Source of the DNA: Ruminiclostridium herbifermentans
GTDB lineage: Bacteria; Bacillota; Clostridia; Acetivibrionales; DSM-1351
Length of the DNA stretch: 64,000 nucleotides
Direction of reading: 5' to 3'
Assembly: GCF_005473905.2 (NCBI RefSeq)
Contig: NZ_CP061336.1
Span: forward strand, 1,038,501-1,102,500
The notes under the pieces were generated by a model. It did not search any database and was not told where the DNA came from. It worked only from the letters and a program-made list of their open reading frames with translations. The translations under genes were made by a program, and so were the position numbers. Positions 45,800 through 54,965 of this stretch are shown in pieces. Position 1 is the first letter of the stretch. Each line of letters starts with the position of its first letter.

Positions 45800-47113
45800 T
45801 TAAGGTGCCAGCCTTGACAAGTCTCTTGGGAATAATGATGCTTCTCGGACATTTTGTTGATTGAGAAGTTTCATCAACAACCTTTCTAGTCCTATTCCAA
45901 GACCACCATGAGGCGGCATTCCATACTTATGAATCATTAAATAGGATTCAAATTCATCTGGATCTAAATCTTTATCCTTCATTTTTTGAACCTGCTCTTC
46001 ATATCTGTGTATTCTTTGACCTCCAGTAGTGATTTCAAGCCCTCTGAAAAATAAGTCAAAGCTTAGTGCATAGTCAGGCTCTTCTTTATCATCCATTGCA
46101 TAGAAAGGACGTTTTGAAGAAGGAAAGTGGGTGATAAATACAAATTCGCTATTGTATTCTTTTTTTATATACTCGCTAATAGCAAGTTCTTCATCAGGTT
46201 CAAAGTCATAGAAATTTTTAATTTTGTGACCTGATTCCTTTAATATTGATTTGGCTTCCATAAATGTGAGAGCAGGAATAACATCAATTTTTGGCAAATC
46301 TACGTTTAATAGTTTTAGTTCTGGGCTATAATTGGTTTCTAGTTCGTTCATAACTGCACGAAGCATGCTTGTTTCCATTGCCATTACATCATACATATCA
46401 TTAATATATGCCATTTCAAAGTCCAAGCTTATATATTCATTTAAATGCCTTGATGTATTATGCTTTTCTGCTCTGTAAACGGGAGCTATTTCAAAAACTC
46501 TGTCAAATACACCTACCATAGTTTGCTTATAAAATTGGGGACTTTGGGCTAAATAAGCCTTGTTGCCAAAATAGTCCATTTTAAAAATATTAGCGCCGCC
46601 TTCAGCTCCTGTTTTTACAATTTTTGGAGAGTGTATTTCTGTAAAGCCGTTAGCAAGCATATGGTTTCTAAAGCCTGAGACAATTCCTTCTTGAAGCTTG
46701 AAAACAGCTCTTTGCCTATGATTTCTCAATACATAGGGGCGATTTTCAAGATTAGTTTCCAAAGAAATGTTCAATCCTTTTTTATTAATGCAAATAGGCA
46801 TTTGAGCATATGGGGTGGACAGAACTGTAATATAATTTATATGCAGTTCAAAACCGTTTTCAGCCCTTGCATCTAGTTTGACAATTCCAGTGACTCTAAC
46901 AGTAGAATTTTCTTGAATAGAACTTAATTCAAAATCACATTTTAGGGGATCGAAAACACATTGAACTAAATGCCTAGCAGTTCTAAGAATAATAAATGCA
47001 AAGCTTCCCATATCGCGGATTCGGTAAACAGAGCCGCTTAGTGTAAGTTCAGAGCCATTTTGTACACTATCAGGACTAAATGGTTTCGATGTGGAACTTT
47101 GTATTGATATCAT
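45800..47113 (-). CDS. aspS: aspartyl-tRNA synthetase, archaeal type, probably non-discriminating
   Basis: A 437-residue class II synthetase of the short archaeal/AspS2 kind: N-terminal OB-fold (about 20-110), then motifs 1-3 including FEIAPVYRAE and GIGLERL near the end, with no bacterial GAD insertion (bacterial AspRS is about 590 residues). Charging of both tRNA-Asp and tRNA-Asn is inferred from the family and from the gatB gene 3 bp upstream; GatCAB would then amidate Asp-tRNA-Asn. It is the last gene of the gatC-gatA-gatB-aspS operon. Confidence 0.85.
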   Translation of the reverse strand: MISIQSSTSKPFSPDSVQNGSELTLSGSVYRIRDMGSFAFIILRTARHLVQCVFDPLKCDFELSSIQENSTVRVTGIVKLDARAENGFELHINYITVLSTPYAQMPICINKKGLNISLETNLENRPYVLRNHRQRAVFKLQEGIVSGFRNHMLANGFTEIHSPKIVKTGAEGGANIFKMDYFGNKAYLAQSPQFYKQTMVGVFDRVFEIAPVYRAEKHNTSRHLNEYISLDFEMAYINDMYDVMAMETSMLRAVMNELETNYSPELKLLNVDLPKIDVIPALTFMEAKSILKESGHKIKNFYDFEPDEELAISEYIKKEYNSEFVFITHFPSSKRPFYAMDDKEEPDYALSFDLFFRGLEITTGGQRIHRYEEQVQKMKDKDLDPDEFESYLMIHKYGMPPHGGLGIGLERLLMKLLNQQNVREASLFPRDLSRLAP

Positions 47114-47116
47114 AGA

Positions 47117-48562
47117 CTATATACCTCCTTTACGTTTGTCTAATTCCTTTTGAAGGATTTCCTTTATTAATTTTGGGTTTCCTCTACCAGCTAAGGCTCT
47201 TGAACATTGACCCATTAAGAAGGCAAAGGTCTTTTCCTTACCACCGATAAATTCTTCCACTGCCTTTTCATTTTTTGATAATATTTCTCTTATTGTTTCT
47301 TCAACTTCACTACTGTCATTTATAACTTTATAACCCTTTTCAGATACGATGACCTCAGGAGTTTTGCCTGTATCAAACATTTCTGATAAAACTTTTTTAG
47401 AATTAGCGGAGGTTACTTCCTCATTTTCAATCATTTTTATAAGCCTGCCCAAAACATTTCCACTAAAGGGAATATCCTCTGGTGATAATTTACGGTCATT
47501 TAATATGCGAAGTACTTCAACAATTATAAAATTAGAGGCAGACTTGGGGTTTCCGCATTCATCAGCTGCACTTTCAAAAAAGTTAGAAAGATTAACCGAT
47601 GTAAGAAGAAGTGAAGCATCTGTTTCATTTAAACCAAAATCAACAGTATATCTTTGAAATTTTTTGTCTGGAAGTTCAGGCATTGAATTTCTAATTGCTT
47701 CGATTTCTTCCTTTGTAAATGTTATAGGTACAATGTCAGGTTCTGGGAAGTACCTGTAATCATGAGCATCCTCCTTGCTTCTAAGAGATTTGCTCTCGCC
47801 TTTATTGTCATCCCATCTTCTGGTTTCCTGTGTTATTAATATTCCTTCCTCAAGAAGTTCGATTTGTCTTTGGATTTCGCTATCAATAGATCTTGCAATA
47901 GCTTTCAAAGAGTTTATGTTTTTCATTTCAGTTCTTGTGCCAAGTTCATCTGTTCCATAAGGTCTAACCGATACATTAACATCAGCTCTAAGTGAACCCT
48001 CTTCCATACGGCAATCGGATATACCCGAGTACAGCAGCATCAAACGAACCTTTTCCACAAATTCTTTTGCTTCTTCAGATGAGGATAAATCCGGTTTAGT
48101 AACAATTTCAATAAGTGGAACTCCACATCTATTGTAGTCTGCAAGACTGTACTTACCAAACCCATCGTGAAGTAGTTTCCCAGCATCTTCCTCTAAATGA
48201 ATTCTCTCAATTCTTATAAATTTTTCACCATCAGGTGTATTTATTGTAAGACCACCGTCCTTACATATAGGCAAATCAAATTGCGATATTTGATAAGCTT
48301 TTGGTAAATCAGGATAAAAATAATTTTTTCTATCCAGCTTAGAAAATTCATTTATTTGGCAATTAAGCGCTAACCCAGCTTTAATGGTGTATTCTACAGC
48401 CTTTTTATTAAGCACTGGAAGAGTTCCAGGCATTCCTGTACATACGGGACAGCATCTTGTGTTTGGTTCTCCGCCAAAGCTTACTGGACAGTCGCAAAAT
48501 ATTTTTGATTTTGTAGATAATTCACAATGTATTTCAAGACCTATAGTAGGTATATATTTCAT
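47117..48562 (-). CDS. gatB: Asp/Glu-tRNA amidotransferase subunit B
   Basis: About 481 residues from ATG 48562 (MKYIPTIGLE matches the family start); the in-frame ATG at 48577 adds five residues. The GatB kinase-like domain has HCELSTKSK and NRCGVPLIEIVTKPD motifs, and the C-terminal YqeY-like tail is complete. GatB activates the carboxylate on misacylated tRNA and receives ammonia from GatA. A strong AAAGGAGGG at about 48619-48625 lies 45 nt or more before the start and points instead at an out-of-frame ATG at 48611. Confidence 0.93.
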   Translation of the reverse strand: MKYIPTIGLEIHCELSTKSKIFCDCPVSFGGEPNTRCCPVCTGMPGTLPVLNKKAVEYTIKAGLALNCQINEFSKLDRKNYFYPDLPKAYQISQFDLPICKDGGLTINTPDGEKFIRIERIHLEEDAGKLLHDGFGKYSLADYNRCGVPLIEIVTKPDLSSSEEAKEFVEKVRLMLLYSGISDCRMEEGSLRADVNVSVRPYGTDELGTRTEMKNINSLKAIARSIDSEIQRQIELLEEGILITQETRRWDDNKGESKSLRSKEDAHDYRYFPEPDIVPITFTKEEIEAIRNSMPELPDKKFQRYTVDFGLNETDASLLLTSVNLSNFFESAADECGNPKSASNFIIVEVLRILNDRKLSPEDIPFSGNVLGRLIKMIENEEVTSANSKKVLSEMFDTGKTPEVIVSEKGYKVINDSSEVEETIREILSKNEKAVEEFIGGKEKTFAFLMGQCSRALAGRGNPKLIKEILQKELDKRKGGI

Positions 48563-48720
48563 GATAGTTGTGTTCATGCTTTTTATTTAAAATATTATTT
48601 AAATATGGCATGAACTCGGCCCTCCTTTTCTACTTATTATGCTTCTGCAAGCCACGATACTTAAACTTGGTGTTGAAATTTGCTTTTACATATAAGAACT
48701 CAACAAATATAATATTTATG

Positions 48721-50187
48721 CTATATAGCCGGTACTCGTAAATTTATTTTAAAATCAGCCTCAAAAGCTGCTGCAGCTTTAAATATTTCATGTTCTCCAA
48801 GGGGTTTACCTGTAAAGGATAGGCCTATTGGCAGTCCATTGGTGTCATAGCCGCTTGGAACAGATATTGATGGCAATCCTGCTATATTTACAGCAACAGT
48901 ATAAATATCAGCCAAGTACATGGTTAGTGGGTCATTTGTATTTTGACCAAGCTTGAAAGCAGTTTCTGGAGCAGTAGGATGCAGAATAATATCGTATTTA
49001 GTAAAAGCATCCTCAAAGCCTTTGCTTATTAAGGTTCTAAGTTTTAGTGCTTTCTTATAGTATGCGTCATAGTATCCAGAGGCAAGAGCGTAAGTTCCTA
49101 ATAATATACGCCTCTTGACTTCTTTTCCAAAGCCCTCTGCTCTTGAGCGACCTAATAAGTCTTGATAGTTTTTGCATTTATCAGCTCTATAACCATATTT
49201 TACGCCGTCATATCTTGATAAATTTGAACTTGCCTCAGCAGAAGACATTAGGTAATATGCTTGAATAGCATATTTTAGTGAGGGCATTGAGAATTCTTCA
49301 ATTTTTGCACCCAGCTTTTCTAAAGAAGCTATTGAATTATATAAAGATGCTCTTACTTCGCTATTTAAACCATCTGTCAGATATTCCTTGGGTAAACCGA
49401 TTTTTAAATTCTTAATATCAATATCTTCTGAAACAGAAGAACTATATGACGAAGGGTTTTTATAGCTTAAGGATGTTCCATCTTTTGAATCATATCCTGC
49501 AATACTGTCTAATATTATTGCACAATCCTCCACAGTCTTCGCAATAGGGCCGATTTGATCAAAGGAGGAAGCAAAGGCAATTAAACCGTATCTTGAAACC
49601 AATCCATAGGTTGGCTTCATACCAACTACGCCGCAAAATGATGCTGGCTGCCTTACTGAGCCTCCTGTATCTGAGCCCAATGAACCAAGAGCTAGAGATG
49701 CTGCTACTGAAGCAGCAGAGCCACCCGAAGAGCCACCTGGAACTCTATCTAAATCAAAAGGATTTTTTGTTATTTTGAAAGCTGAATTTTCAGTTGATCC
49801 ACCCATAGCAAATTCATCTAAATTGGTTTTGCCTAAAATAACAGCATTATGGGCGATAAGTTTATCAACAGCAGTGGCCGTATACGGAGCAGTAAAATCC
49901 TCTAACATTTTGGAGGCACAGGTTGTTTTTGTACCTTCAATGCATATATTATCCTTTATGCTAAGTGGAATTCCGCAAAGAGCGGAACTGTTACCACTAT
50001 CAATTAACTTTTGTGCTTCTTGCGCCTGTAAAATAGCATTATCCTCGCATATGGAAAGGTAAGAACCAATTTGGTCATCTAGTTGTTTGATTCTATCTAG
50101 ATACATATTTGTAAGTTCTACAGCACTTATTTGCTTAGTGTCAAGAAGCTTTCTACTATTGCTTATAGTAAGTTTAGTAATATCCAT
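48721..50187 (-). CDS. gatA: Asp/Glu-tRNA amidotransferase subunit A
   Basis: About 488 residues from ATG 50187 (MDITKLTIS, fits the family start). Amidase-signature motifs are present: the catalytic lysine region PLSIKDN and the GGSSGGSAASVAAS serine loop. GatA is the glutaminase that feeds ammonia to GatB. The frame is open further upstream to GTG 50247, but the only strong ribosome site (GGAGGAGG, 50247-50254) lies against that GTG and points at an out-of-frame ATG-TAA at 50237. Start is therefore uncertain by up to 20 codons. Confidence 0.92.
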   Translation of the reverse strand: MDITKLTISNSRKLLDTKQISAVELTNMYLDRIKQLDDQIGSYLSICEDNAILQAQEAQKLIDSGNSSALCGIPLSIKDNICIEGTKTTCASKMLEDFTAPYTATAVDKLIAHNAVILGKTNLDEFAMGGSTENSAFKITKNPFDLDRVPGGSSGGSAASVAASLALGSLGSDTGGSVRQPASFCGVVGMKPTYGLVSRYGLIAFASSFDQIGPIAKTVEDCAIILDSIAGYDSKDGTSLSYKNPSSYSSSVSEDIDIKNLKIGLPKEYLTDGLNSEVRASLYNSIASLEKLGAKIEEFSMPSLKYAIQAYYLMSSAEASSNLSRYDGVKYGYRADKCKNYQDLLGRSRAEGFGKEVKRRILLGTYALASGYYDAYYKKALKLRTLISKGFEDAFTKYDIILHPTAPETAFKLGQNTNDPLTMYLADIYTVAVNIAGLPSISVPSGYDTNGLPIGLSFTGKPLGEHEIFKAAAAFEADFKINLRVPAI

Positions 50188-50278
50188 TGCTATATCCATG
50201 TCATACATTTCAAACAATACACCGATTGAAATTACATGGACTGGCACCTCCTCCGTATAAATTTAAACTTTCAAATAA

Positions 50279-50569
50279 TTAATCAATCATTTTAGGTATT
50301 GCAAAGCAATTGTCAATTCTATGTTTAGAGTTAGATAGAATTTTATTGCAATCTGAAGGTGTTCCGGGAATATCTTCTCTCATATTATTTGTCATATGAG
50401 AGATATGCTCAGTAGCATCTATATTATCAGTATCAATATCTTTAATGGTATCCATCAAACCAATGATATTCTCCATATCCTTTGCAAGCGATTGCATCTC
50501 GTCGTTATCAAGTGAGAGTTTTGCTAGTGACGATATATATTTAATGTAGTCATTATTAGAATTTGTCAT
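50279..50569 (-). CDS. gatC: Asp/Glu-tRNA amidotransferase subunit C
   Basis: A 96-residue GatC with the usual helical N-terminus (YIKYISSLAKLSLDNDEM) and C-terminal REDIPG region. It stabilises the GatA-GatB interface. First gene of the operon, behind AAGGAGG, about 310 nt downstream of an ANTAR-type terminator leader. Confidence 0.92.
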   Translation of the reverse strand: MTNSNNDYIKYISSLAKLSLDNDEMQSLAKDMENIIGLMDTIKDIDTDNIDATEHISHMTNNMREDIPGTPSDCNKILSNSKHRIDNCFAIPKMID

Positions 50570-50883
50570 ATGAACCTCCTTAGCTTACTTTGTGTATAAA
50601 AATAATGGTAAAGCTATTTTGTGGAGAAAATCTCCGTGTTATTAGGAATAGTTATTATTTTTTTCATCAAACAACATTATTTAATGTAGCAAGATAAGAA
50701 AATGTCCTCTATTTCTTTATGTAGTGTATACCCATGTGGCTTTCAGTTGTTGAGAATATCTTATTCCTTGCTAACTCGCCTCTTATATAATGAAATTTAT
50801 CTACAATCTTATTTGTAATTTTTATTTACAATTCTTATTTATAATTGTATAATTTCATTTTTTAATAAAGATCAAGGGTGTTT
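50570..50883 (-). promoter_or_regulatory. gatC upstream region with a nitrogen-locus motif
   Basis: Between the leader terminator and gatC. AAGAAAATGTCCT at 50697-50709 (plus strand) is a divergent copy of the 18-bp motif found at 57115, 58673 and 62901. No gene. Confidence 0.45.
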
Positions 50884-50934
50884 AAAATAAAAAAGCTGTA
50901 CCAATAAAACATATATAATGTTTATTGACACAGC
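50884..50934 (-). terminator. regulated terminator in the gatCAB-aspS leader
   Basis: GCTGTGTCAATAAACAT (50934-50918) pairs with ATGTTTTATTGGTACAGC (50912-50895), then TTTTTTATTTTA on the minus strand. Its 5' arm overlaps the hexaloop hairpin at 50945-50930. Confidence 0.85.
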
Positions 50935-50945
50935 GCCTTTGCTGC
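50930..50945 (-). promoter_or_regulatory. ANTAR-type hexaloop hairpin, gatCAB-aspS leader
   Basis: GCAGC-AAAGGC-GCTGT: 5-bp stem (one G-U), hexaloop with A1 and G4. Upstream, CTTGC-AAATTT-GCAAG (50994-50979) is a candidate first hairpin: it has A1 but not G4. Confidence 0.72.
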
Positions 50946-51260
50946 AAATCTTTAATTTACAATTATTATATTATACATCTTGCAAATTTGCAAGAGTTTT
51001 TTTACATAAATTCATAAATTTTTTTTCGATAATAGATATACAATTGAATTTATAAGGCTTAATTGATATTTGTATTATAATACTACTAATATGCAGTAAC
51101 AATAAAATGCAGGATTTTAAAATTAAAATTGCAAAAAACTCTTGACGAATTAAAAGATTCTTAGTAGAATAGTAAATGAACATAGTTGCTGTTTGAAAAA
51201 ACAGTTAGTATTGATTAGATAACCAGTTATTATTGCTGGTGCATAAAAAAATAATATCAA

Positions 51261-51276
51261 AGAACAATGGCGTTCT
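51261..51276 (+). promoter_or_regulatory. ANTAR-type hexaloop hairpin, glutamate synthase leader
   Basis: AGAAC-AATGGC-GTTCT: perfect 5-bp stem with hexaloop A1/G4, overlapping the 5' arm of the terminator that follows. Other hairpins upstream (CTGTTT/AAACAG at about 51190; ACCAG/CTGGT at about 51223) could supply the first element. Confidence 0.75.
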
Positions 51277-51324
51277 CAAGATCAAAATAAAAAATATTAT
51301 GTTTGGTCTAGAGTGCGCTTTTTT
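51270..51324 (+). terminator. regulated terminator in the glutamate synthase leader
   Basis: GCGTTCTCAAGATCAAA (51270-51286) pairs with TTTGGTCTAGAGTGCGC (51302-51318), 15 of 17 pairs with G-U, followed by TTTTTT. It lies about 140 nt before the first gene of the operon. Confidence 0.85.
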
Positions 51325-51461
51325 GTATTAAAAATTATCCTATGCCTACTTTACAAAAATTAATTGTACCACCTTAGAGAGCAGATATAAATAGGTAATG
51401 GATAAATCAAATTATTTAATTTTATATGATATTTAATTCGAATGTAAAGGAAGTGAACGAT

Positions 51462-52556
51462 ATGTTATTGAAAGAGGGGCAAGTAAGGATACCGTCAGGT
51501 TGTGCTATATCAGGGATATTCAGCAAGAGCGGGGGGAGTATCACAGGTGAAAGCATTGTTAAATCAATAGCCGTAATGCATGATCGCTCAAATGGTTTAG
51601 GTGGAGGTTTCGCTGGATATGGTATCTACCCTGAATATAAAGATGCATATGCATTCCATGTTTTCTTTGAGAGTAATGAAGCTAGGGAGGATGCTGAAAG
51701 GTTTATAAATAGGCACTTTGATGTTGTTAATTTAAGCAGGATTCCAACAAGAAAGCATCCTAGAATAACAGATGCACCGCTAATATGGAGGTATTTTGTT
51801 ACTCCGCTGCATGGAAGACTTGAGGAAAGTCAACTAGATGAAAAGGAATACGTAGCTAGATGTGTTTTGAAAATCAATACAAGAATTAGAGGAGCATATG
51901 TTTTTTCTAGCGGTAAGAATATGGGAGTATTCAAAGCAGTTGGTTTTCCTGAGGATGTAGGAGAGTTTTATAAACTTGAAGGTTATTCAGGCTATTGCTG
52001 GACAGCTCATGGCAGATATCCAACTAATACTCCTGGATGGTGGGGTGGAGCTCATCCGTTTTCACTTCTTGACTATACAGTAGTACATAATGGTGAAATA
52101 TCTTCTTATGATGCAAATAGACGGTTTATGGAAATGTTCGGATATAAGTGCTCATTGCTTACAGATACAGAGGTCATTACTTATATATTCGATTATCTTA
52201 ATAGAAGGCAGGGAATTTCGTTACAGGATTGTGCATCAATTATTGCTGCTCCTTTCTGGAGTGAAATAGACAAAATGCCTGAGGATATGAGGAAGAAATT
52301 TACAGCAATCAGAGACGTTTATGCAAGCCTTTTAATTACTGGACCCTTCTCAATTATCTTAGGATTTGAGGGCGGCATGATGGCGTTAAATGATAGATTA
52401 AAACTTCGTTCAATGGTTGCAGCAGAGAAAGATGATTTACTTTTAGTAGCTAGTGAAGAAAGTGCAATTAGGGTTATTTATCCTGAAGTGGACAGAATAT
52501 GGAGCCCTAAAGGTGGAGAACCAGTAATTGCAACACTTGCAGGGGGTGAGGGCTAA
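51462..52556 (+). CDS. glutamate synthase glutaminase-domain protein
   Basis: About 364 residues from ATG 51462, where AAAGGAAGTG is correctly spaced (a frame from 51426 has no site). The N-terminal nucleophile Cys is at residue 14 (PSG-CAISG), so the protein probably loses a 13-residue propeptide. The domain is the class II amidotransferase part of glutamate synthase (GltB), here a separate polypeptide, as in archaeal-type systems. It hydrolyses Gln and passes ammonia to the FMN subunit encoded next, whose start overlaps this stop. Confidence 0.88.
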   Translation: MLLKEGQVRIPSGCAISGIFSKSGGSITGESIVKSIAVMHDRSNGLGGGFAGYGIYPEYKDAYAFHVFFESNEAREDAERFINRHFDVVNLSRIPTRKHPRITDAPLIWRYFVTPLHGRLEESQLDEKEYVARCVLKINTRIRGAYVFSSGKNMGVFKAVGFPEDVGEFYKLEGYSGYCWTAHGRYPTNTPGWWGGAHPFSLLDYTVVHNGEISSYDANRRFMEMFGYKCSLLTDTEVITYIFDYLNRRQGISLQDCASIIAAPFWSEIDKMPEDMRKKFTAIRDVYASLLITGPFSIILGFEGGMMALNDRLKLRSMVAAEKDDLLLVASEESAIRVIYPEVDRIWSPKGGEPVIATLAGGEG

Positions 52557-54061
52557 TGGGAATTAATTTATATGCACCTCAATATGAGGTTAATAGAGAT
52601 CAAAATAGATGTATTAAATGTAAAGTATGTATGCGCCAGTGTGCAAATGAAGTGCACAGCTATGATGAGGAATTAAATGTAATGGTAGCTGATGAAAGCA
52701 AATGTGTTGATTGTCAAAGATGTGTGACATTATGTCCAACAAGGGCACTGCGTATAACTAAGTTTAGAAATGAGTTTAAAGAGAACGCAAATTGGACTGA
52801 TAAGACTATTACGGAAATTTATAAGCAAGCAGAAACAGGTGGTGTGCTTTTATCATCGATGGGTAATCCTGTTCCATATCCTATTTATTGGGATAAACTG
52901 CTTATAAATGCTAGCCAAGTAACAAATCCATCCATTGATCCACTAAGAGAACCAATGGAAACTAGAGTTCAATTAGGAGCAAAGCCTGAAAAACTTGAAT
53001 TCGATAGTGAAGGAAAGCTAAAGACTAAATTGCCTCCTAGACTAAAGCTGAATGTGCCAATAATGTTTTCAGCAATGTCCTATGGCTCTATAAGCAGAAA
53101 TGCACATGAGAGTTTAGCTAGAGCAGCTGAAGAACTGGGTACTTTTTATAACACTGGTGAGGGTGGATTAAATGAAGAATTCTATAAATATGGTAATAAC
53201 ACGATAGTTCAGGTTGCTTCAGGTAGATTTGGAGTTCATACAGGTTATCTAAATGCCGGAGCAGCAATTGAAATTAAAATGGGGCAAGGAGCAAAACCTG
53301 GTATTGGAGGACATTTACCGGGAGAAAAGGTTGGAGAAGATGTTTCAAAAACAAGAATGATTCCTATCGGAAGTGATGCTATTTCACCAGCACCTCACCA
53401 TGATATCTATTCTATTGAAGATTTAAGACAGCTTGTTTTTTCATTGAAAGAGGCAACAGCGTATACAAAGCCAATAATAGTCAAGATAGCTGCTGTACAT
53501 AATGTTGCAGCTATAGCTTCAGGTATTGCACGTTCAGGAGCAGACATTATTGCTATTGACGGCTATAGAGGTGGTACAGGTGCTGCACCTACAAGAATAA
53601 GAGACAATGTTGGTATTCCAATTGAATTAGCACTGGCATCTGTAGATCAAAGGCTTAGAGATGAAGGAATAAGAAATAATATTTCGTTAGTAGTAGCTGG
53701 AAGTATACGAAATAGTGGAGATATTGTAAAAGCCATAGCACTTGGAGCAGATGCGGTATATATTGGAACTTCAGCATTAATTGCACTTGGCTGTCATGTT
53801 TGCAGATCCTGTCATGGCGGTAAATGCAATTGGGGTATAGCTACTCAAAGACCTGATTTAGTTAAGAGATTAAACCCAGATATAGGCTATAAGCGTTTAG
53901 TAAACCTTATTCATGCTTGGGATCATGAAATAAAGGAAATGCTTGGAGGCATGGGAATTAATGCTATTGAGAGCTTGAAGGGCAACCGTTTGATGCTAAG
54001 AGGCATTGGTCTAAGCCAAAAGGAACTTGATATATTGGGTGTTATGCACGCTGGCGAATAA
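52556..54061 (+). CDS. glutamate synthase FMN-domain protein with ferredoxin N-terminus
   Basis: A 501-residue protein. Residues about 18-60 hold two [4Fe-4S] motifs (CIKCKVCMRQC and CVDCQRCVTLC). The remaining barrel is the FMN-binding glutamate synthase core (MFSAMSYGSISRNAHESLA, then TGEGGLNEEF), and CHVCRSCHGGKC near 415 binds the 3Fe-4S cluster. It reductively aminates 2-oxoglutarate with ammonia from the preceding subunit. Electrons probably arrive by way of the Fe-S protein and NAD(P)H enzyme encoded downstream. Confidence 0.9.
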   Translation: MGINLYAPQYEVNRDQNRCIKCKVCMRQCANEVHSYDEELNVMVADESKCVDCQRCVTLCPTRALRITKFRNEFKENANWTDKTITEIYKQAETGGVLLSSMGNPVPYPIYWDKLLINASQVTNPSIDPLREPMETRVQLGAKPEKLEFDSEGKLKTKLPPRLKLNVPIMFSAMSYGSISRNAHESLARAAEELGTFYNTGEGGLNEEFYKYGNNTIVQVASGRFGVHTGYLNAGAAIEIKMGQGAKPGIGGHLPGEKVGEDVSKTRMIPIGSDAISPAPHHDIYSIEDLRQLVFSLKEATAYTKPIIVKIAAVHNVAAIASGIARSGADIIAIDGYRGGTGAAPTRIRDNVGIPIELALASVDQRLRDEGIRNNISLVVAGSIRNSGDIVKAIALGADAVYIGTSALIALGCHVCRSCHGGKCNWGIATQRPDLVKRLNPDIGYKRLVNLIHAWDHEIKEMLGGMGINAIESLKGNRLMLRGIGLSQKELDILGVMHAGE

Positions 54062-54151
54062 AGTGGGACTGTTGCGGAATTCCGAAAAATAACTATATGT
54101 TATACATGTACTATATAGTGTGGCTAAGAGAGATTTTTGTTACAGTCCCAC
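54062..54151 (+). other. hairpin after the FMN-domain gene
   Basis: GTGGGACTGT (54063-54072) pairs perfectly with ACAGTCCCAC (54142-54151) around a 69-nt loop. It opens the structured stretch within the operon; no T run follows, so it is not a terminator. Confidence 0.55.
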
Positions 54152-54487
54152 TCTGGGAAAAGCCACAAGTGTCTTTTCCGTAGGATAGAGATATGCTAAC
54201 ATTGTACATTTTGGAGCCGCAAAACCCACAAGTAGTTTTTGAAAATAAGAATTGCATTTTCGCTCAGGGAAAAGCCACAAGTGTATTTTCCATAGGATAG
54301 AGAAGTGCGAATAGAGTACATATTCGAGTGGCAAAACCCTCTAGTGGTTTTTGAAAGTAAGAATTGCATTTTCACTCAGGGAGAGGTTAAAAGTGTCTTT
54401 TCTCAGGATAGATGTGCTAATAGCAGGGTGCTTATTCAAGTCCCAAAAATCAAAAGCGTATTTTGTAATAGTGATGCAAATTTGAAT
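54152..54487 (+). repeat. three tandem 112-bp structured repeats
   Basis: Units start at about 54152, 54264 and 54376, exactly 112 bp apart. Each holds GGGAAAAG...CTTTTCC (unit 3: GAGAGG...CTTTTCTC, so base changes keep the pairing), a middle stem such as CGAATA/TATTCG in unit 2, and CAAAACC...GGTTTTTG in units 1 and 2. Unit 3 is the most decayed. Co-varying stems suggest conserved RNA structure. They are in the operon, between the FMN-domain gene and the ferredoxin-like gene. Short open frames across them have no ribosome site. Confidence 0.75.
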
Positions 54488-54528
54488 TGTTCATAAATAT
54501 TTGCCCAAGTGGGGCGTGGGAGGTTAGT

Positions 54529-54960
54529 ATGAAGAAGATATACGTTAATGAGGATAGATGTTTAGGCTGCCATCTTTGTGAGTATTATTGTGCTTTTGCT
54601 CATAGTGGTGCAAAGGATATGGTAAAAGCATTTTCTGGGGAAGTAAAGCCGCAGCCGAGATTAACAATAGAAGAAGGAGACAGTATTAATTTTGCAGTTT
54701 CCTGTAGACATTGTGAAGTGCCTCTTTGTGTGAAATCCTGTATTACAGGTGCAATGCAAAAGGATGAAAACGGAAGAGTTTTTGTGGATGAATCAAGGTG
54801 TGTAGGCTGCTATACTTGTATTCTGGTTTGCCCATATGGTGCTGTACTGCCAGGTAAGGAAAAGGCAATTAAAAAATGTGATCTTTGTATAGAAAACGGA
54901 AAGCCTGCATGTGCAGATAATTGTCCAAATTTAGCTATTGTCTATGAGGAAAGGGAGTGA
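54529..54960 (+). CDS. 4Fe-4S ferredoxin-type electron transfer protein
   Basis: 143 residues from ATG 54529 behind GGGAGG. Four Cys clusters (CLGCHLCEYYC; CRHCEVPLCVKSC; CVGCYTCILVCP; CDLCIENGKPACADNCP) mark a HycB/DmsB-type polyferredoxin. In this operon it would pass electrons between the flavoprotein downstream and the FMN subunit of glutamate synthase. A longer frame starts in the repeat region and is not used. Its end overlaps the flavoprotein reading frame. Confidence 0.88.
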   Translation: MKKIYVNEDRCLGCHLCEYYCAFAHSGAKDMVKAFSGEVKPQPRLTIEEGDSINFAVSCRHCEVPLCVKSCITGAMQKDENGRVFVDESRCVGCYTCILVCPYGAVLPGKEKAIKKCDLCIENGKPACADNCPNLAIVYEERE

Positions 54961-54965
54961 TTGTA

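Noticed and set aside
51360-51385. minus-strand AAGGTGGTACAA resembles a T-box core
   Set aside because: It lacks the ACCGCG end, no terminator follows on that strand and the next minus-strand gene is far away. The gatCAB terminator has its own hexaloop hairpin.
54305-54496. small open frame within the 112-bp repeats
   Set aside because: It has no ribosome site and follows the repeat period; the sequence differences fit RNA pairing rather than codons.
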